In this document: piece by piece, positions 49,315 through 57,785 of the stretch | Position numbering within the stretch: position 1 is the first letter of the stretch | Layout of the letters: every line of letters begins with the position of its first letter | From: Ostreococcus lucimarinus CCE9901 | Taxonomy: Eukaryota; Chlorophyta; Mamiellophyceae; Mamiellales; Bathycoccaceae | Reading direction: 5' to 3' | Assembly (NCBI RefSeq): GCF_000092065.1 | Contig: NC_009360.1 | Span: 248,001 to 312,000, forward strand | DNA: 64,000 nt | Translations under genes and position numbers: made by a program | Notes under the pieces: model-generated | The model's input: the letters and a program-made list of their open reading frames with translations, nothing else | Database searches by the model: none | What the model was told of the DNA's origin: nothing

Positions 49315-51306
49315 ATGCCCTCGCGACGCGCGTCCGCGCTCGCGCGCGCGTCGCCGATCGCCGCGCTCGCGACGCTCGCGACGCTCGCGCGCGCCGACCA
49401 AACAATCCAGCGCGCGCACAAACTCGACGACGAGTTCGCGTCGAGCGCGATGCTGAGGTGCGAATCGTGCGCCGCGGTGACGCACGCGTCGATGGTGCAC
49501 ATCGACCGACTCAAGGCGCGCAAGATGGCGATGATGGGGTCGAGCGAGGTGGGCGACGGGGAAGTGGATTGGGCGGAGGCGTGCGAGACGCGCTTCGCGG
49601 CTGGGAGCGCGCGGTACGGATACAAGACGGTCGCGAACGAGACGCACATCGTCGGACCGGGAATCGATGTGTTCGCGAGCGTGGATGGAAAAGTGAGGGA
49701 TCGCGAAGGGGTGACGACGCAGCTGTACGCGAGGTGTAAGGCGTTGATGTACGAGTTGAACGATTTCAGCATCGCGGAGACGTACGCCGAGGCGGAGGCG
49801 GCGGTGGAAAAGTCGGGCGCGAAGGGCGCGGAGAAGCCGACGGCTGTGTTCATGAAGTTGTTAGACAAGAATTGCGTGGAAAACGTGAAAATGTGCGAGA
49901 GTGTCGATTGGTTCAAGGATGCGTTGTCAAAGTCGTTAGAGGAGTCGACGGAAGCGGCGACCGCGGCGGCGTCTGAACTGTCTAACGCGACGGTGGATGA
50001 GAATAACCTCGTAAACATCACCTTGGCCAATGAAAAGTGCAACAACGAGGATGACGAGCGCGCTATTTCTATTTCTTCCGCAGCGTGTGATGTACTCGTG
50101 AGAGAGCTTTTAAAGAAGGGTGACGAGAATACGAGAGCCTTTCACAATTTCACCGGCGAGGCGACAAAGTATGAAAAGCTCCTCGAGCGCGGCGGGGAAA
50201 AAAAGCTCGACGACGACGATGTGGACAAAGATGGTGATGTCCATGAGCTGTACGCGGATGCCATGTTGAATGCATCACAGATTAAAGCAAACATAACTCT
50301 GGCACGCGCAGCGGGCTACTTTTCGAGCGCGTTGGACATCGATTCCGAAAACTACGCCGCACGACACAATCTCGCCTACGCGTACAAGAGCGCCAAGAAC
50401 TGGACCGCGGCGAAGGATCACTTGTACATCATTGTCGCGAGTGAGCGTGCGAATGATATGGCGAGTGAAACGCGCGCCGAAAGTTTGAAGCTTTTATGTG
50501 AAGTCGAGTTCCACGATAAAAACGTGACTGGCGCCCTCAGCGCGTGTCGAAAAGGTGTCGAGTTGGACCAGTACAATTTCCACACCCTTCGGCTTTTGGC
50601 ACAAATTCACGTCGTTCGTTTCTTCGACGAGGTCGAGGCGATTCGTGCGACTGATGAAGACGATGTTCAAGAAGAGAGACAGCACAATATCGCGCACGAG
50701 CTCGTCCAAGCGCTCGATTTGTTCACGCGAGCCTTGGTCCTCAATCCGGTGAAGAATGAAATCGCGCAACTCGGCATGACTATTTATTTCTTGCAAGCGG
50801 CGCAAGACGCCGCTCTCAAGAAGCTCACCCGCGAGCAGCTTCAGGTACTCAAGAACGCTCGTCACTTTTGCTCGCGCAGCGGTACAGACGCGGACAGCGC
50901 GTGCGCAGACATGCTCGAACTCGCGGGTCAACACATGTTCGAAAAAGGCTTCATCGCCATCGGCAACGACGCCCTACAAATGGCGCTCGTCCTCGACAAG
51001 GCGCGCACGCAGCTTTGGTCCAGCCTCGGCTACGGTTTTATGACCATCGGCAAATTCAAACTCGCCAAAGTCGCCTTCGACAAAGCCAAAGAATCCGACG
51101 AAACCTTCACCCTTTCCTCCACCGTCGAAGACCTCTTCCGGCGCGGCGTCGACTTTGAGACCAAGCTCGACGAAGACCGCGCCACGGCGTCCGCGTCCTG
51201 GACCGAGAACCGCCGTCCGAACAAAGACGAGCGCGCCGAGCTCGCCAAGGAAGTCACCGCCAAGCTCGGCGCCGTTCGCGGCGTCGCCAAGCACGACGAA
51301 TTGTAA
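49315..51306 (+). CDS. Secretory-pathway protein: canopy-like cysteine domain plus TPRs
   Basis: 663 residues. A signal peptide (about 1-27, IAALATLATLARA) leads to a region with CESC at about 49-52, ACETRF and YARCKAL, resembling the saposin-like DUF3456 domain of canopy (CNPY) ER proteins. After an acidic middle part come TPR-like helical repeats from about residue 330 (AAGYFSSALDIDSENYAARHN, TRALVLNP, GYGFMTIGKFKLAKVAFDKA). The tail ends KHDEL, a classical ER-retention signal, so the protein should reside in the ER lumen, probably as a chaperone or co-chaperone. The canopy assignment is by motif only. Confidence 0.8.
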   Translation: MPSRRASALARASPIAALATLATLARADQTIQRAHKLDDEFASSAMLRCESCAAVTHASMVHIDRLKARKMAMMGSSEVGDGEVDWAEACETRFAAGSARYGYKTVANETHIVGPGIDVFASVDGKVRDREGVTTQLYARCKALMYELNDFSIAETYAEAEAAVEKSGAKGAEKPTAVFMKLLDKNCVENVKMCESVDWFKDALSKSLEESTEAATAAASELSNATVDENNLVNITLANEKCNNEDDERAISISSAACDVLVRELLKKGDENTRAFHNFTGEATKYEKLLERGGEKKLDDDDVDKDGDVHELYADAMLNASQIKANITLARAAGYFSSALDIDSENYAARHNLAYAYKSAKNWTAAKDHLYIIVASERANDMASETRAESLKLLCEVEFHDKNVTGALSACRKGVELDQYNFHTLRLLAQIHVVRFFDEVEAIRATDEDDVQEERQHNIAHELVQALDLFTRALVLNPVKNEIAQLGMTIYFLQAAQDAALKKLTREQLQVLKNARHFCSRSGTDADSACADMLELAGQHMFEKGFIAIGNDALQMALVLDKARTQLWSSLGYGFMTIGKFKLAKVAFDKAKESDETFTLSSTVEDLFRRGVDFETKLDEDRATASASWTENRRPNKDERAELAKEVTAKLGAVRGVAKHDEL

Positions 51307-51363
51307 TCCAACATCCCCCCTCGCCCGCCCACGAGTCGCGTCACTCTGCGACGCACTCGAGCG

Positions 51364-52638
51364 ATGTCCCGCGCGCGCGGCGTCTGCGCCTTGGTCCTCA
51401 TCGACGACGGCGCCGCGACGACGCGCGACGCGGACGTGCCCGAGGAAATCATCCTCCAGCGCCTGCGCGCGTCGAGCGAGGACGACGACGGCGCGAGCGA
51501 CGACGACGGCGACGACGACGACGGGGTGCCGGGAATCCTCTCCCCCCCGTCCGCGCGCGACGTCGTCGTCATCGGACGCCAAAAGGGCGTCGTCGACCAC
51601 GCGATGGACTGCGCGAGCATTCCTCTGCTGCTCAGTCGCAAACACGCCGCGATGACGTGCGACGGCGCGGCGCATTACGTGCGAGATTTAGCGACGACGA
51701 ACGGGACGTTCGTGAACGGGTCGAGGATCGACGCCAAGGTGGACGTCGCGCTGAAAGACGGGGACGTCGTCGCGTTCGGAGGGCCGCGGTACGTGGCGCG
51801 GGATAGCGGTCGGTTGGCGAACCCGTTTCGGTATCGGTACGTGCGGTTGGAGCGCCCGGGGGTCGACGCGAGGAGCAAACGGCTGCGAGCGAGCCAAGAG
51901 AACGACGCGGCGAGAGAGGCGTTCGGGTCGCAGGGGGCGCAGTTGAGCCAGGTGTATCAGGCGGTGCAGGCGAGTCAGACGAGCGAGAGTTATGAGGAGT
52001 TGGATGATATGCTGAAAGCGCGGTTGAGGTCGATGTTCGATGGAGAGGTGGACTTCGCGCAGGCGTGCGCCAAACGGTACTTTGGAGTGGCGACGCCGAC
52101 GGCGTCGCCGAGTAAGTCTACGGGTAAGCGTAAGAGCGTGGGTCAAGCGACTCGAAGTGCGCCGAGTTCACAAGATCCTGATGCGGACGATGGGCTGCGA
52201 GATAAGCTCTCCGAGCTCGTTCTCGAACGCTTGCGAGACAGACCGGCGTGGGTGGAATCTGAACTCAAGTGCGCGATATGCCGCGAATGGATGACACTTC
52301 CCCACGCCTTGATCACTTGTGGACACCTCTTCTGCCTCGAATGCATCGACAATTCGTTTTGTCACGCCTACACGTGCCCGTGCTGCCGTTCGCGTCCGAA
52401 CGCGCCGCGTGAGCTCCTCTTCACGCCGTCGGCGCTCGCCGACAGACTCCTCGACAAATACGTCATACCAACCCTCACCACCAAGGAACTCCTCGACCGT
52501 AAGGCGAAGGAACAGAACGCCGTTCAAGCTCGCAAGAAACGAGTGAAACGCGCCGCTGAGGTCTCCATGCGCGTCGGCACTCTCTCCACGGTCTCCGTGC
52601 AAGAGACGCAGTCGGCGACGCCGCGAAGCGACGCGTGA
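51364..52638 (+). CDS. FHA-RING E3 ubiquitin ligase-like protein (CHFR/RNF8 type)
   Basis: 424 residues. An N-terminal FHA domain (VVIGRQKG, SRKHAAMTCDG, LATTNGTFVNGS) binds phosphothreonine. A linker follows, then a C3HC4 RING finger at about 300-345 (CAICREWMTLPHALITCGH, FCLECI, CPCCRSRP), and a basic C-terminal helix. FHA plus RING is the architecture of CHFR and RNF8, checkpoint and DNA-damage ubiquitin ligases. The order and spacing of all eight zinc ligands are intact. It follows the canopy-TPR gene by 57 bases on the same strand. Confidence 0.92.
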   Translation: MSRARGVCALVLIDDGAATTRDADVPEEIILQRLRASSEDDDGASDDDGDDDDGVPGILSPPSARDVVVIGRQKGVVDHAMDCASIPLLLSRKHAAMTCDGAAHYVRDLATTNGTFVNGSRIDAKVDVALKDGDVVAFGGPRYVARDSGRLANPFRYRYVRLERPGVDARSKRLRASQENDAAREAFGSQGAQLSQVYQAVQASQTSESYEELDDMLKARLRSMFDGEVDFAQACAKRYFGVATPTASPSKSTGKRKSVGQATRSAPSSQDPDADDGLRDKLSELVLERLRDRPAWVESELKCAICREWMTLPHALITCGHLFCLECIDNSFCHAYTCPCCRSRPNAPRELLFTPSALADRLLDKYVIPTLTTKELLDRKAKEQNAVQARKKRVKRAAEVSMRVGTLSTVSVQETQSATPRSDA

Positions 52639-52882
52639 CGCCGCGTGCCCTCGTCGCCCAGGTCCCGCGCCCGAAAACGTCCGCGGTGGACCGCTTAGCC
52701 TTCTTCAATTCGTGTTCACATTCTTTCATCACCGGCGCGGCGCTCGCGGGTTTGTAATTAATCTTCGCACGTGCGCTCGCCGCAGAGGTCCCAAGAGTCT
52801 TGGCCAAGACCCTACTACCATCGTGACCTCGCGACCTCGCGGTCGGCCATCCCTCTCTCTTTGACGCAAGAACGAAGACAAC

Positions 52883-53896
52883 ATGGGGTGCGTGCGACAT
52901 CGCGATCGAACGACGCGACGAAACAAATCACCGACCATCGCGCGCGCGCGTGCGCACCGACGCGGCGTAGCGCGCGCGTCCGCCGCTCCGCCGCGCGGTC
53001 GATCGACGCAACCCCAGCGGGCGATCGATCGCGCGGTGGAAACGCGCGATGTGCGCGTCGACGACGGCGTTCGAGCGGTCATGGACGCGATGCTCGATGC
53101 GTGAAGATTCCACGCATCGTTGAATCGCGTCGCGATGCGCGTCGAGGGTTCGCGCGCGCGTCCGTGGGCGCGCGAACGCTGGGCGCGCGCGTTTAGGGCT
53201 TCGCGCTCGCGCGTGGGGGCTTCGCGCGCGCGCGCGACGCCCGGCGCGGTGATTGGGACGCAGTGACCGCACGATCGATTAAAACACCACGCGATCGCCT
53301 CGTTTCGTTCGGCGTGCGCGATGACTGACGGTGCGCGTCGACGCTTTCGCACGTTTGCAGTAAGACTCGTGGTTTAGGGGCTGGCCGTAAGTTGCGCATT
53401 CATCGCCGCGAACAGCGATGGGCCGACAAGGATTTCAACAAGGCGAACTTGGGTTCTGAGTGGAAGAAGCCGTTCGCTGGTTGCTCGCACGCCAAGGGTA
53501 TCGTCTTGGAAAAGATTGGCATCGAAGCGAAGCAGCCGAACTCTGCTATTCGTAAGTGCGTGCGAGTGCAGCTCATCAAAAATGGCAAGAAGATTGCGGC
53601 CTTCGTCCCGCGCGATGGTTGCTTGAACTTCACCGATGAAAACGATGAAGTCCTCATCGCTGGTTTCGGTCGTAAGGGTCACGCTGTTGGTGATATTCCG
53701 GGTGTGCGATTCAAGGTTGTCAAGGTTGCCGGTGTGTCGCTCAACGCGCTCTTCAGAGAGAAGAAGGTACGTCGTCGCTTTGGCTCTCGCGCGCTCAACG
53801 GTTGTTCGCCGCTCGTCTTTTTCGAAACGGAGATGTATGACCAAGATACTGACGCAAAGATTTTTTTACGTGTAACAGGAAAAGCCGCGTTCTTAA
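52883..53896 (+). CDS. RPS23: 40S ribosomal protein S23 (uS12), three exons
   Basis: Exons 52883-52887 (only ATGGG), 53361-53766 and 53879-53896 join to 142 residues: [14 protein letters not shown] ... [11 protein letters not shown], then EKPRS-stop. Introns are 473 bases (donor GTGCGT) and 112 bases (donor GTACGT), both with ACTGAC 26-32 bases before the acceptor. The decoding-centre segment [21 protein letters not shown] is intact. Reading through the second donor gives a false C-terminal extension past 54000. The protein lines the A-site decoding centre of the 40S subunit. Confidence 0.97.
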
Positions 53897-54061
53897 ACGT
53901 TTGGACGTCTTTTGACGATGGAATGGATACGAACACGACAATAGTTAGACTCGCGACCGAGGGAAGCTTTGTTAATGCAAGTCAAGTCTTGGTTGGTTAT
54001 GAAAAATTCGCTAATGCTATGAAAGACTCGTCTTGGCGTGGACCAAGCGTCGACGTCATCT

Positions 54062-55138
54062 CTACGCCTCCATCGCGTCGTCAGCACTGTCGAGAGCAGT
54101 GCTGACGTGCACCATGAGCACCTCGCGGTGCTTGTCGACGACGACGACGAGCGATTCTGGAGGAGGGTCCACGTAAAGCCCTGGCAAGTACGCCTCGTAC
54201 GCGGGCATGAAACGATCGACAAAGTCTTTCACCTGTGAATCGTCCAGTCCCCCGTTCGCCTTTCTCTCGGCTTCGAGTCTCCAGTCGTACACCCACGCCG
54301 GGTCGTCCACCTTGAAGATGATCCACCACGCGACGTTATCTGGTCCCCAAAGCGCCGCCTTGTATTCCTTCAATCGCTCGTTAACGACCACTAAATCGGG
54401 ATTAATCGCACGCGCACGATCGGATTCGATAGGTTCGAACCCGAGCATCCATCCTTCCAAGAGCACGACGTCGAGAGGCGCCGATACACTCTCCCACTCG
54501 CTCTGCGGTTTGCGATCGCCCCTCCCGTCTCGAGCGAGCTTATCGTATCTCGGCGCCAGAAACTTTGACGTCTCCCCGTCCGAATCGTTGATTCGCGCTA
54601 AAGATTGAAGAGATCTCGATCCGAGCGCTAAATCATGCGTTCCCGCGTTCCCTCTGTACCGCAACATCGCGTTTCCGGGGTTTGCCTCGCCCAGCGCCGC
54701 CTGGTCCTCGTACGCGAGATAAAAGTCATCGATCGACAGCGTCACCGCCGTCACGTTCCCCGACTCATCCGCCGCCGAATCATCCAAAAACTTCTTCGGC
54801 GTCGCCTTTATCATGTCCACTATCGTCCTCGTCAGCGTCGTCTTCCCGCATCCCTGCGGCGCGCTCACGCCGACCACCATCGGCTTCGGCGTTCGCCCCT
54901 CCCTCGTCGTCCCCGCCTTTCGCCTGTGCATCCTCAGCCGCTGCACCACCTCCTCGTACACCGGCACGTAATATCGATACACCCTGTTCCTCGCCGCCTC
55001 CTCCGCCGTCTCCGCGTCCTCGCTCGCGCTCAGCTCGCGCGCGTCTCTCGCGAGCGCGCGAAACAGTCCCAGTCCCACCTCGCGCACGTGCGCGCGCCAC
55101 GCGTCGTCGCTCGCGTCGCTCGCGTCGTCGCCCGCCAT
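54062..55138 (-). CDS. GLYK: D-glycerate 3-kinase
   Basis: 358 residues from the ATG at 55138; upstream codons in frame start only with GTG. The P-loop [56 protein letters not shown] and the C-terminal [17 protein letters not shown] identify the plant-type glycerate kinase. It phosphorylates glycerate to 3-phosphoglycerate, the last step of the photorespiratory cycle. No clear transit peptide is visible with this start (see findings). An 11-bp hairpin at 54079-54107 lies within its last codons. It converges on RPS23. Confidence 0.94.
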   Translation of the reverse strand: MAGDDASDASDDAWRAHVREVGLGLFRALARDARELSASEDAETAEEAARNRVYRYYVPVYEEVVQRLRMHRRKAGTTREGRTPKPMVVGVSAPQGCGKTTLTRTIVDMIKATPKKFLDDSAADESGNVTAVTLSIDDFYLAYEDQAALGEANPGNAMLRYRGNAGTHDLALGSRSLQSLARINDSDGETSKFLAPRYDKLARDGRGDRKPQSEWESVSAPLDVVLLEGWMLGFEPIESDRARAINPDLVVVNERLKEYKAALWGPDNVAWWIIFKVDDPAWVYDWRLEAERKANGGLDDSQVKDFVDRFMPAYEAYLPGLYVDPPPESLVVVVDKHREVLMVHVSTALDSADDAMEA

Positions 55139-55508
55139 CGGATCCCGTCCCTCGCGTCGCTCGCGCCTCGCCCCCGTCGCCGCGCGCGCGCGCGTGCCGT
55201 CGTCGTCGTCGTCGTCGCGCGCGCCGCCGACGCCCACTCCCGGGTCTTCGCGGCCGTCGCCGATTTTTTACGTGTAGCATCGCTTTTCGCGCGTTTGGGC
55301 GAATCGACGCGTCGAATGCGTGTCGAGACGCGCGCGCGCGCGAAATCCGATTCGTATAGGCAAACAGTTGACGATCGCGGTCGGTCGGTCGACGCGCGGA
55401 TGCCGCCACCGCTGGCGCCGGATCGACGCGACGCCGGATCGTCGTCGTTCGCGCTCGACACAGCGCGACGGCGACGCGGCCCGCGCGAGCGACGAAACGA
55501 CGCGCGCG
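55139..55508. promoter_or_regulatory. Divergent gap between glycerate kinase and CBM20 protein
   Basis: 370 bases, GC-rich, with a short A/T-richer patch around 55262-55270 and 55345-55370. No clear motif or extra gene is seen; an upstream exon for either neighbour cannot be excluded. Confidence 0.4.
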
Positions 55509-56642
55509 ATGACGACGCGCGCGATCGGCGCGCGACGCACCGCGACGTCGCCGCGCGCGACGACGACGGGCGCGACGACGACGACGGTTCGAAATCATCG
55601 ACGGGCGCGCGCGCGCGGACGATCGACGACGACGACGACGCGGGCGCGGGAAACGTTCGAGGGAGAGATCATCGACGGTGAGTACTCGGACGCGGTGACG
55701 ACGGAGGAGGAGGCGACGGCGCGGGCGGGAGGAAGCGCGGCGCGCGCGAGCGGGCTGGCGAGCGGGCTGGCGAGGCTGGACGCGCTGAGCGAGGCGATGG
55801 GGGCGGTGTACGCGACGACCGGGGACGTCGTGGACGTCGGGGGGTCGGGAGACGAGGACGCGCGCGATGATGACGCATCGGCGGTGTCGCTGGGCGTGAT
55901 CGACGTCGGAGCGGGCGGGGAGATGGCGCGGCAGCGAGACGTGGAGACGGTGCAGCTCATCAAGTGCAAGTTTCAAATGCGCAGACAGATGGCGTTCGGG
56001 GAGGAACTGCGGTTGGTCGGTTCGCACGCGAGCATGGGGGCTTGGGATATGACGAAGTCGCTGACGCTGACGTGGGGCGAGGGCGACGTGTGGACTTCGG
56101 ACGACGTCGAGTTGCCCGTGGACGGGGTGTTCATTTACAAGTACGCCGTCGTGCCCGCGGGACAGCCGGAAATCGTGACCGAGTGGCAGCAAGGAAACAA
56201 TCAAGTGCTGACGCTCACGCCGGACGATCTCCCGCGATTGTGGGTCACGGATAACTGGAGCGGGAACCCGGACATGGCGAGCGTGTTCCGCGAGGGCGGC
56301 GAGGCGTCGAGCAAGGAGAGCCGTCTCATCAACCGCGTCAAGGCGGCGGACGAGCGCGTCAAGGTTGCCGAAATCGAGAACAAGGCGTTGAAGGGTGATT
56401 TGCAGCAGATGACGATGCAAGTGAACGCGCTCCGCGAAGAAGCGCGCTTGGGTGCGAACGTGCGCATCGCTCTCAAAGAACAACTCAGAGCAGAGCAGCG
56501 TCGTTCAAACGTTTTGGGCAGTCAAGTCGACGCGTGGAAAACAAAGTTCCAGCAACTCACCGACGGCACTCCGAGCAAGAGCGCCGCCGAAGCGCCTCCG
56601 GACGCCGCGCAAAAGAGCGCGAACAAGGGCAAAACGCGCTGA
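55509..56642 (+). CDS. Starch-binding CBM20 protein with C-terminal coiled coil
   Basis: 377 residues from the ATG at 55509, with a Thr/Arg-rich, transit-like N-terminus and acidic linker. The CBM20 domain (about 155-255) has VQLIKCKFQMRRQMAFGEEL, VGSHASMGAWDMTKSLTLTW and VFIYKYAVV; the Trp of GAWD and the later WVTDNW fit the two starch-binding sites. About 100 residues of coiled coil follow (RVKAADERVKVAEIENKALK onward). There is no catalytic domain, so it may anchor or organise enzymes on the plastid starch granule; that is inference. Confidence 0.88.
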   Translation: MTTRAIGARRTATSPRATTTGATTTTVRNHRRARARGRSTTTTTRARETFEGEIIDGEYSDAVTTEEEATARAGGSAARASGLASGLARLDALSEAMGAVYATTGDVVDVGGSGDEDARDDDASAVSLGVIDVGAGGEMARQRDVETVQLIKCKFQMRRQMAFGEELRLVGSHASMGAWDMTKSLTLTWGEGDVWTSDDVELPVDGVFIYKYAVVPAGQPEIVTEWQQGNNQVLTLTPDDLPRLWVTDNWSGNPDMASVFREGGEASSKESRLINRVKAADERVKVAEIENKALKGDLQQMTMQVNALREEARLGANVRIALKEQLRAEQRRSNVLGSQVDAWKTKFQQLTDGTPSKSAAEAPPDAAQKSANKGKTR

Positions 56643-56771
56643 ACGGCGACGCCCGTCGTCCATTGATACTCCCGACGCGACGTCGCGTCGGGCGCCGCTG
56701 TATTATCGCGCGCGCGAAGGAAGATTTTTTGCAATGCGAGATTTTATTTCGTTTCAACGCGCTACGTCGCG

Positions 56772-57728
56772 TCACGCGAGCTCTTTCAGTATGCTCAAGC
56801 ATTCGCGTTGGTACCCGCCCCCGAACATCACGTAGTGGTTCAAATAATGGTAAAGTTTGTACATCTTGGCGCGTTCTTCGAAACCGGGCGCCTTTGGGAT
56901 TTTCGCGTGGTACGCCTCGTAAAACGCGGGCGTAAATCCAGCGCACCAAGACATCCCGAAGTCCGCCTCGTGATGGCCGTAATACACCGCCGGGTCGAAG
57001 ACGCTCGGCTTTCTCCCCACGGTTCCTATGTTGCCGCTCCAGAGGTCGCCGTGCAAGAGCGACGGTTTGATCTCTCCGCACGCGCTAAACATATCAGCCA
57101 GCCTTTTATCGACCACTTTCTCCGCTAACTGGGTCAGCGTGGGATCTCTCGCGAGTCGAATCATGTGCATCAAGCGCTTATCGCGCCAAAACTCCAACCA
57201 CGACTCCGTCCACTGGTTTGGCTGCGGCGTCTCGCCTATGGTGTTATTCCGCTCAAATCCAAACTTCCCATTTCGCGCCTCCTCGTGGCTCGGCGTCGCC
57301 GCGTGCATCGTCGCCAGCGCGTTCCCGAACTCGCCCTGATCTCCTCGACCGCCGAAGTTCAGGTACTCCATCGCGATCGCCGAGCGCCATCCTCGCGCGC
57401 CCTCCGGCGCGCCGACGACGCCGTACACCTCCGGCACGACGAACGCGTTCGTCGCGCGCAGCGCCCGCAGTCCCGCGGCCTCGCCCAGGAACATCTCCGC
57501 GTCCCTCGCCGACGTCTTCGCGAACGCGCGTCGTCCGTCCGCGCACGTCGCCGTCGCGAACGTCGCCCACTGCGAGCTCCCCGCCGGGACGACGTCGACG
57601 ACCTCGCACGCGAGCTCGCGCTCGAGCCAGGACTCGAGCGCGTCGCGCGCGCGCGCGTCGCGCGCGCGTCGCCGTCTCGGCGCGCGCGCGCGCGCGACGC
57701 CCGGCGCGGGCGTCGCCGCGAGCGCCAT
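56772..57728 (-). CDS. Fructosamine-3-kinase-like protein
   Basis: 318 residues with a short Arg/Ala-rich leader, perhaps an organellar presequence. Family motifs: RRAFAKTSARDAEMFLGEAAGL, AMEYLNFGG, FGFERNNTIGETPQPN, catalytic LLHGDLWSGNIG, FDPAVYYGHHEADFGMS. Fructosamine kinases phosphorylate ketoamine adducts on glycated proteins so that they fall off, a repair function; plant and bacterial members act mainly on ribulosamines. It is divergent from the GVLW-motif gene with 57 bases between start codons. Confidence 0.94.
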   Translation of the reverse strand: MALAATPAPGVARARAPRRRRARDARARDALESWLERELACEVVDVVPAGSSQWATFATATCADGRRAFAKTSARDAEMFLGEAAGLRALRATNAFVVPEVYGVVGAPEGARGWRSAIAMEYLNFGGRGDQGEFGNALATMHAATPSHEEARNGKFGFERNNTIGETPQPNQWTESWLEFWRDKRLMHMIRLARDPTLTQLAEKVVDKRLADMFSACGEIKPSLLHGDLWSGNIGTVGRKPSVFDPAVYYGHHEADFGMSWCAGFTPAFYEAYHAKIPKAPGFEERAKMYKLYHYLNHYVMFGGGYQRECLSILKELA

Positions 57729-57738
57729 TCGAGACCGT

Positions 57739-57775
57739 CGCCGTCTGCCGTTCGTCGAGCGAACGGCAGACGGCG
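57739..57775. repeat. Perfect 16-bp hairpin filling a 57-base divergent gap
   Basis: Arms 57739-57754 and 57760-57775 are exact reverse complements with loop TCGAG. The hairpin occupies 37 of the 57 bases between the fructosamine kinase ATG and the next ATG on the + strand, so it lies in the leader or promoter of both. Confidence 0.9.
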
Positions 57776-57785
57776 CCGCGCGACG

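Noticed and set aside
52475-52900. Minus-strand frame between the FHA-RING and RPS23 genes with a lysine-rich segment (MKECEHELKKAKR)
   Set aside because: It overlaps the FHA-RING 3' end and the RPS23 start and has no recognisable family; not enough to call a gene.
53767-54105. C-terminal extension of RPS23 past [11 protein letters not shown]
   Set aside because: It reads through the GTACGT donor; splicing to 53879 restores the conserved PRS terminus.
54780-56483. 567-residue minus-strand open frame across the glycerate kinase and CBM20 genes
   Set aside because: Arg-rich shadow of both genes without any motif.
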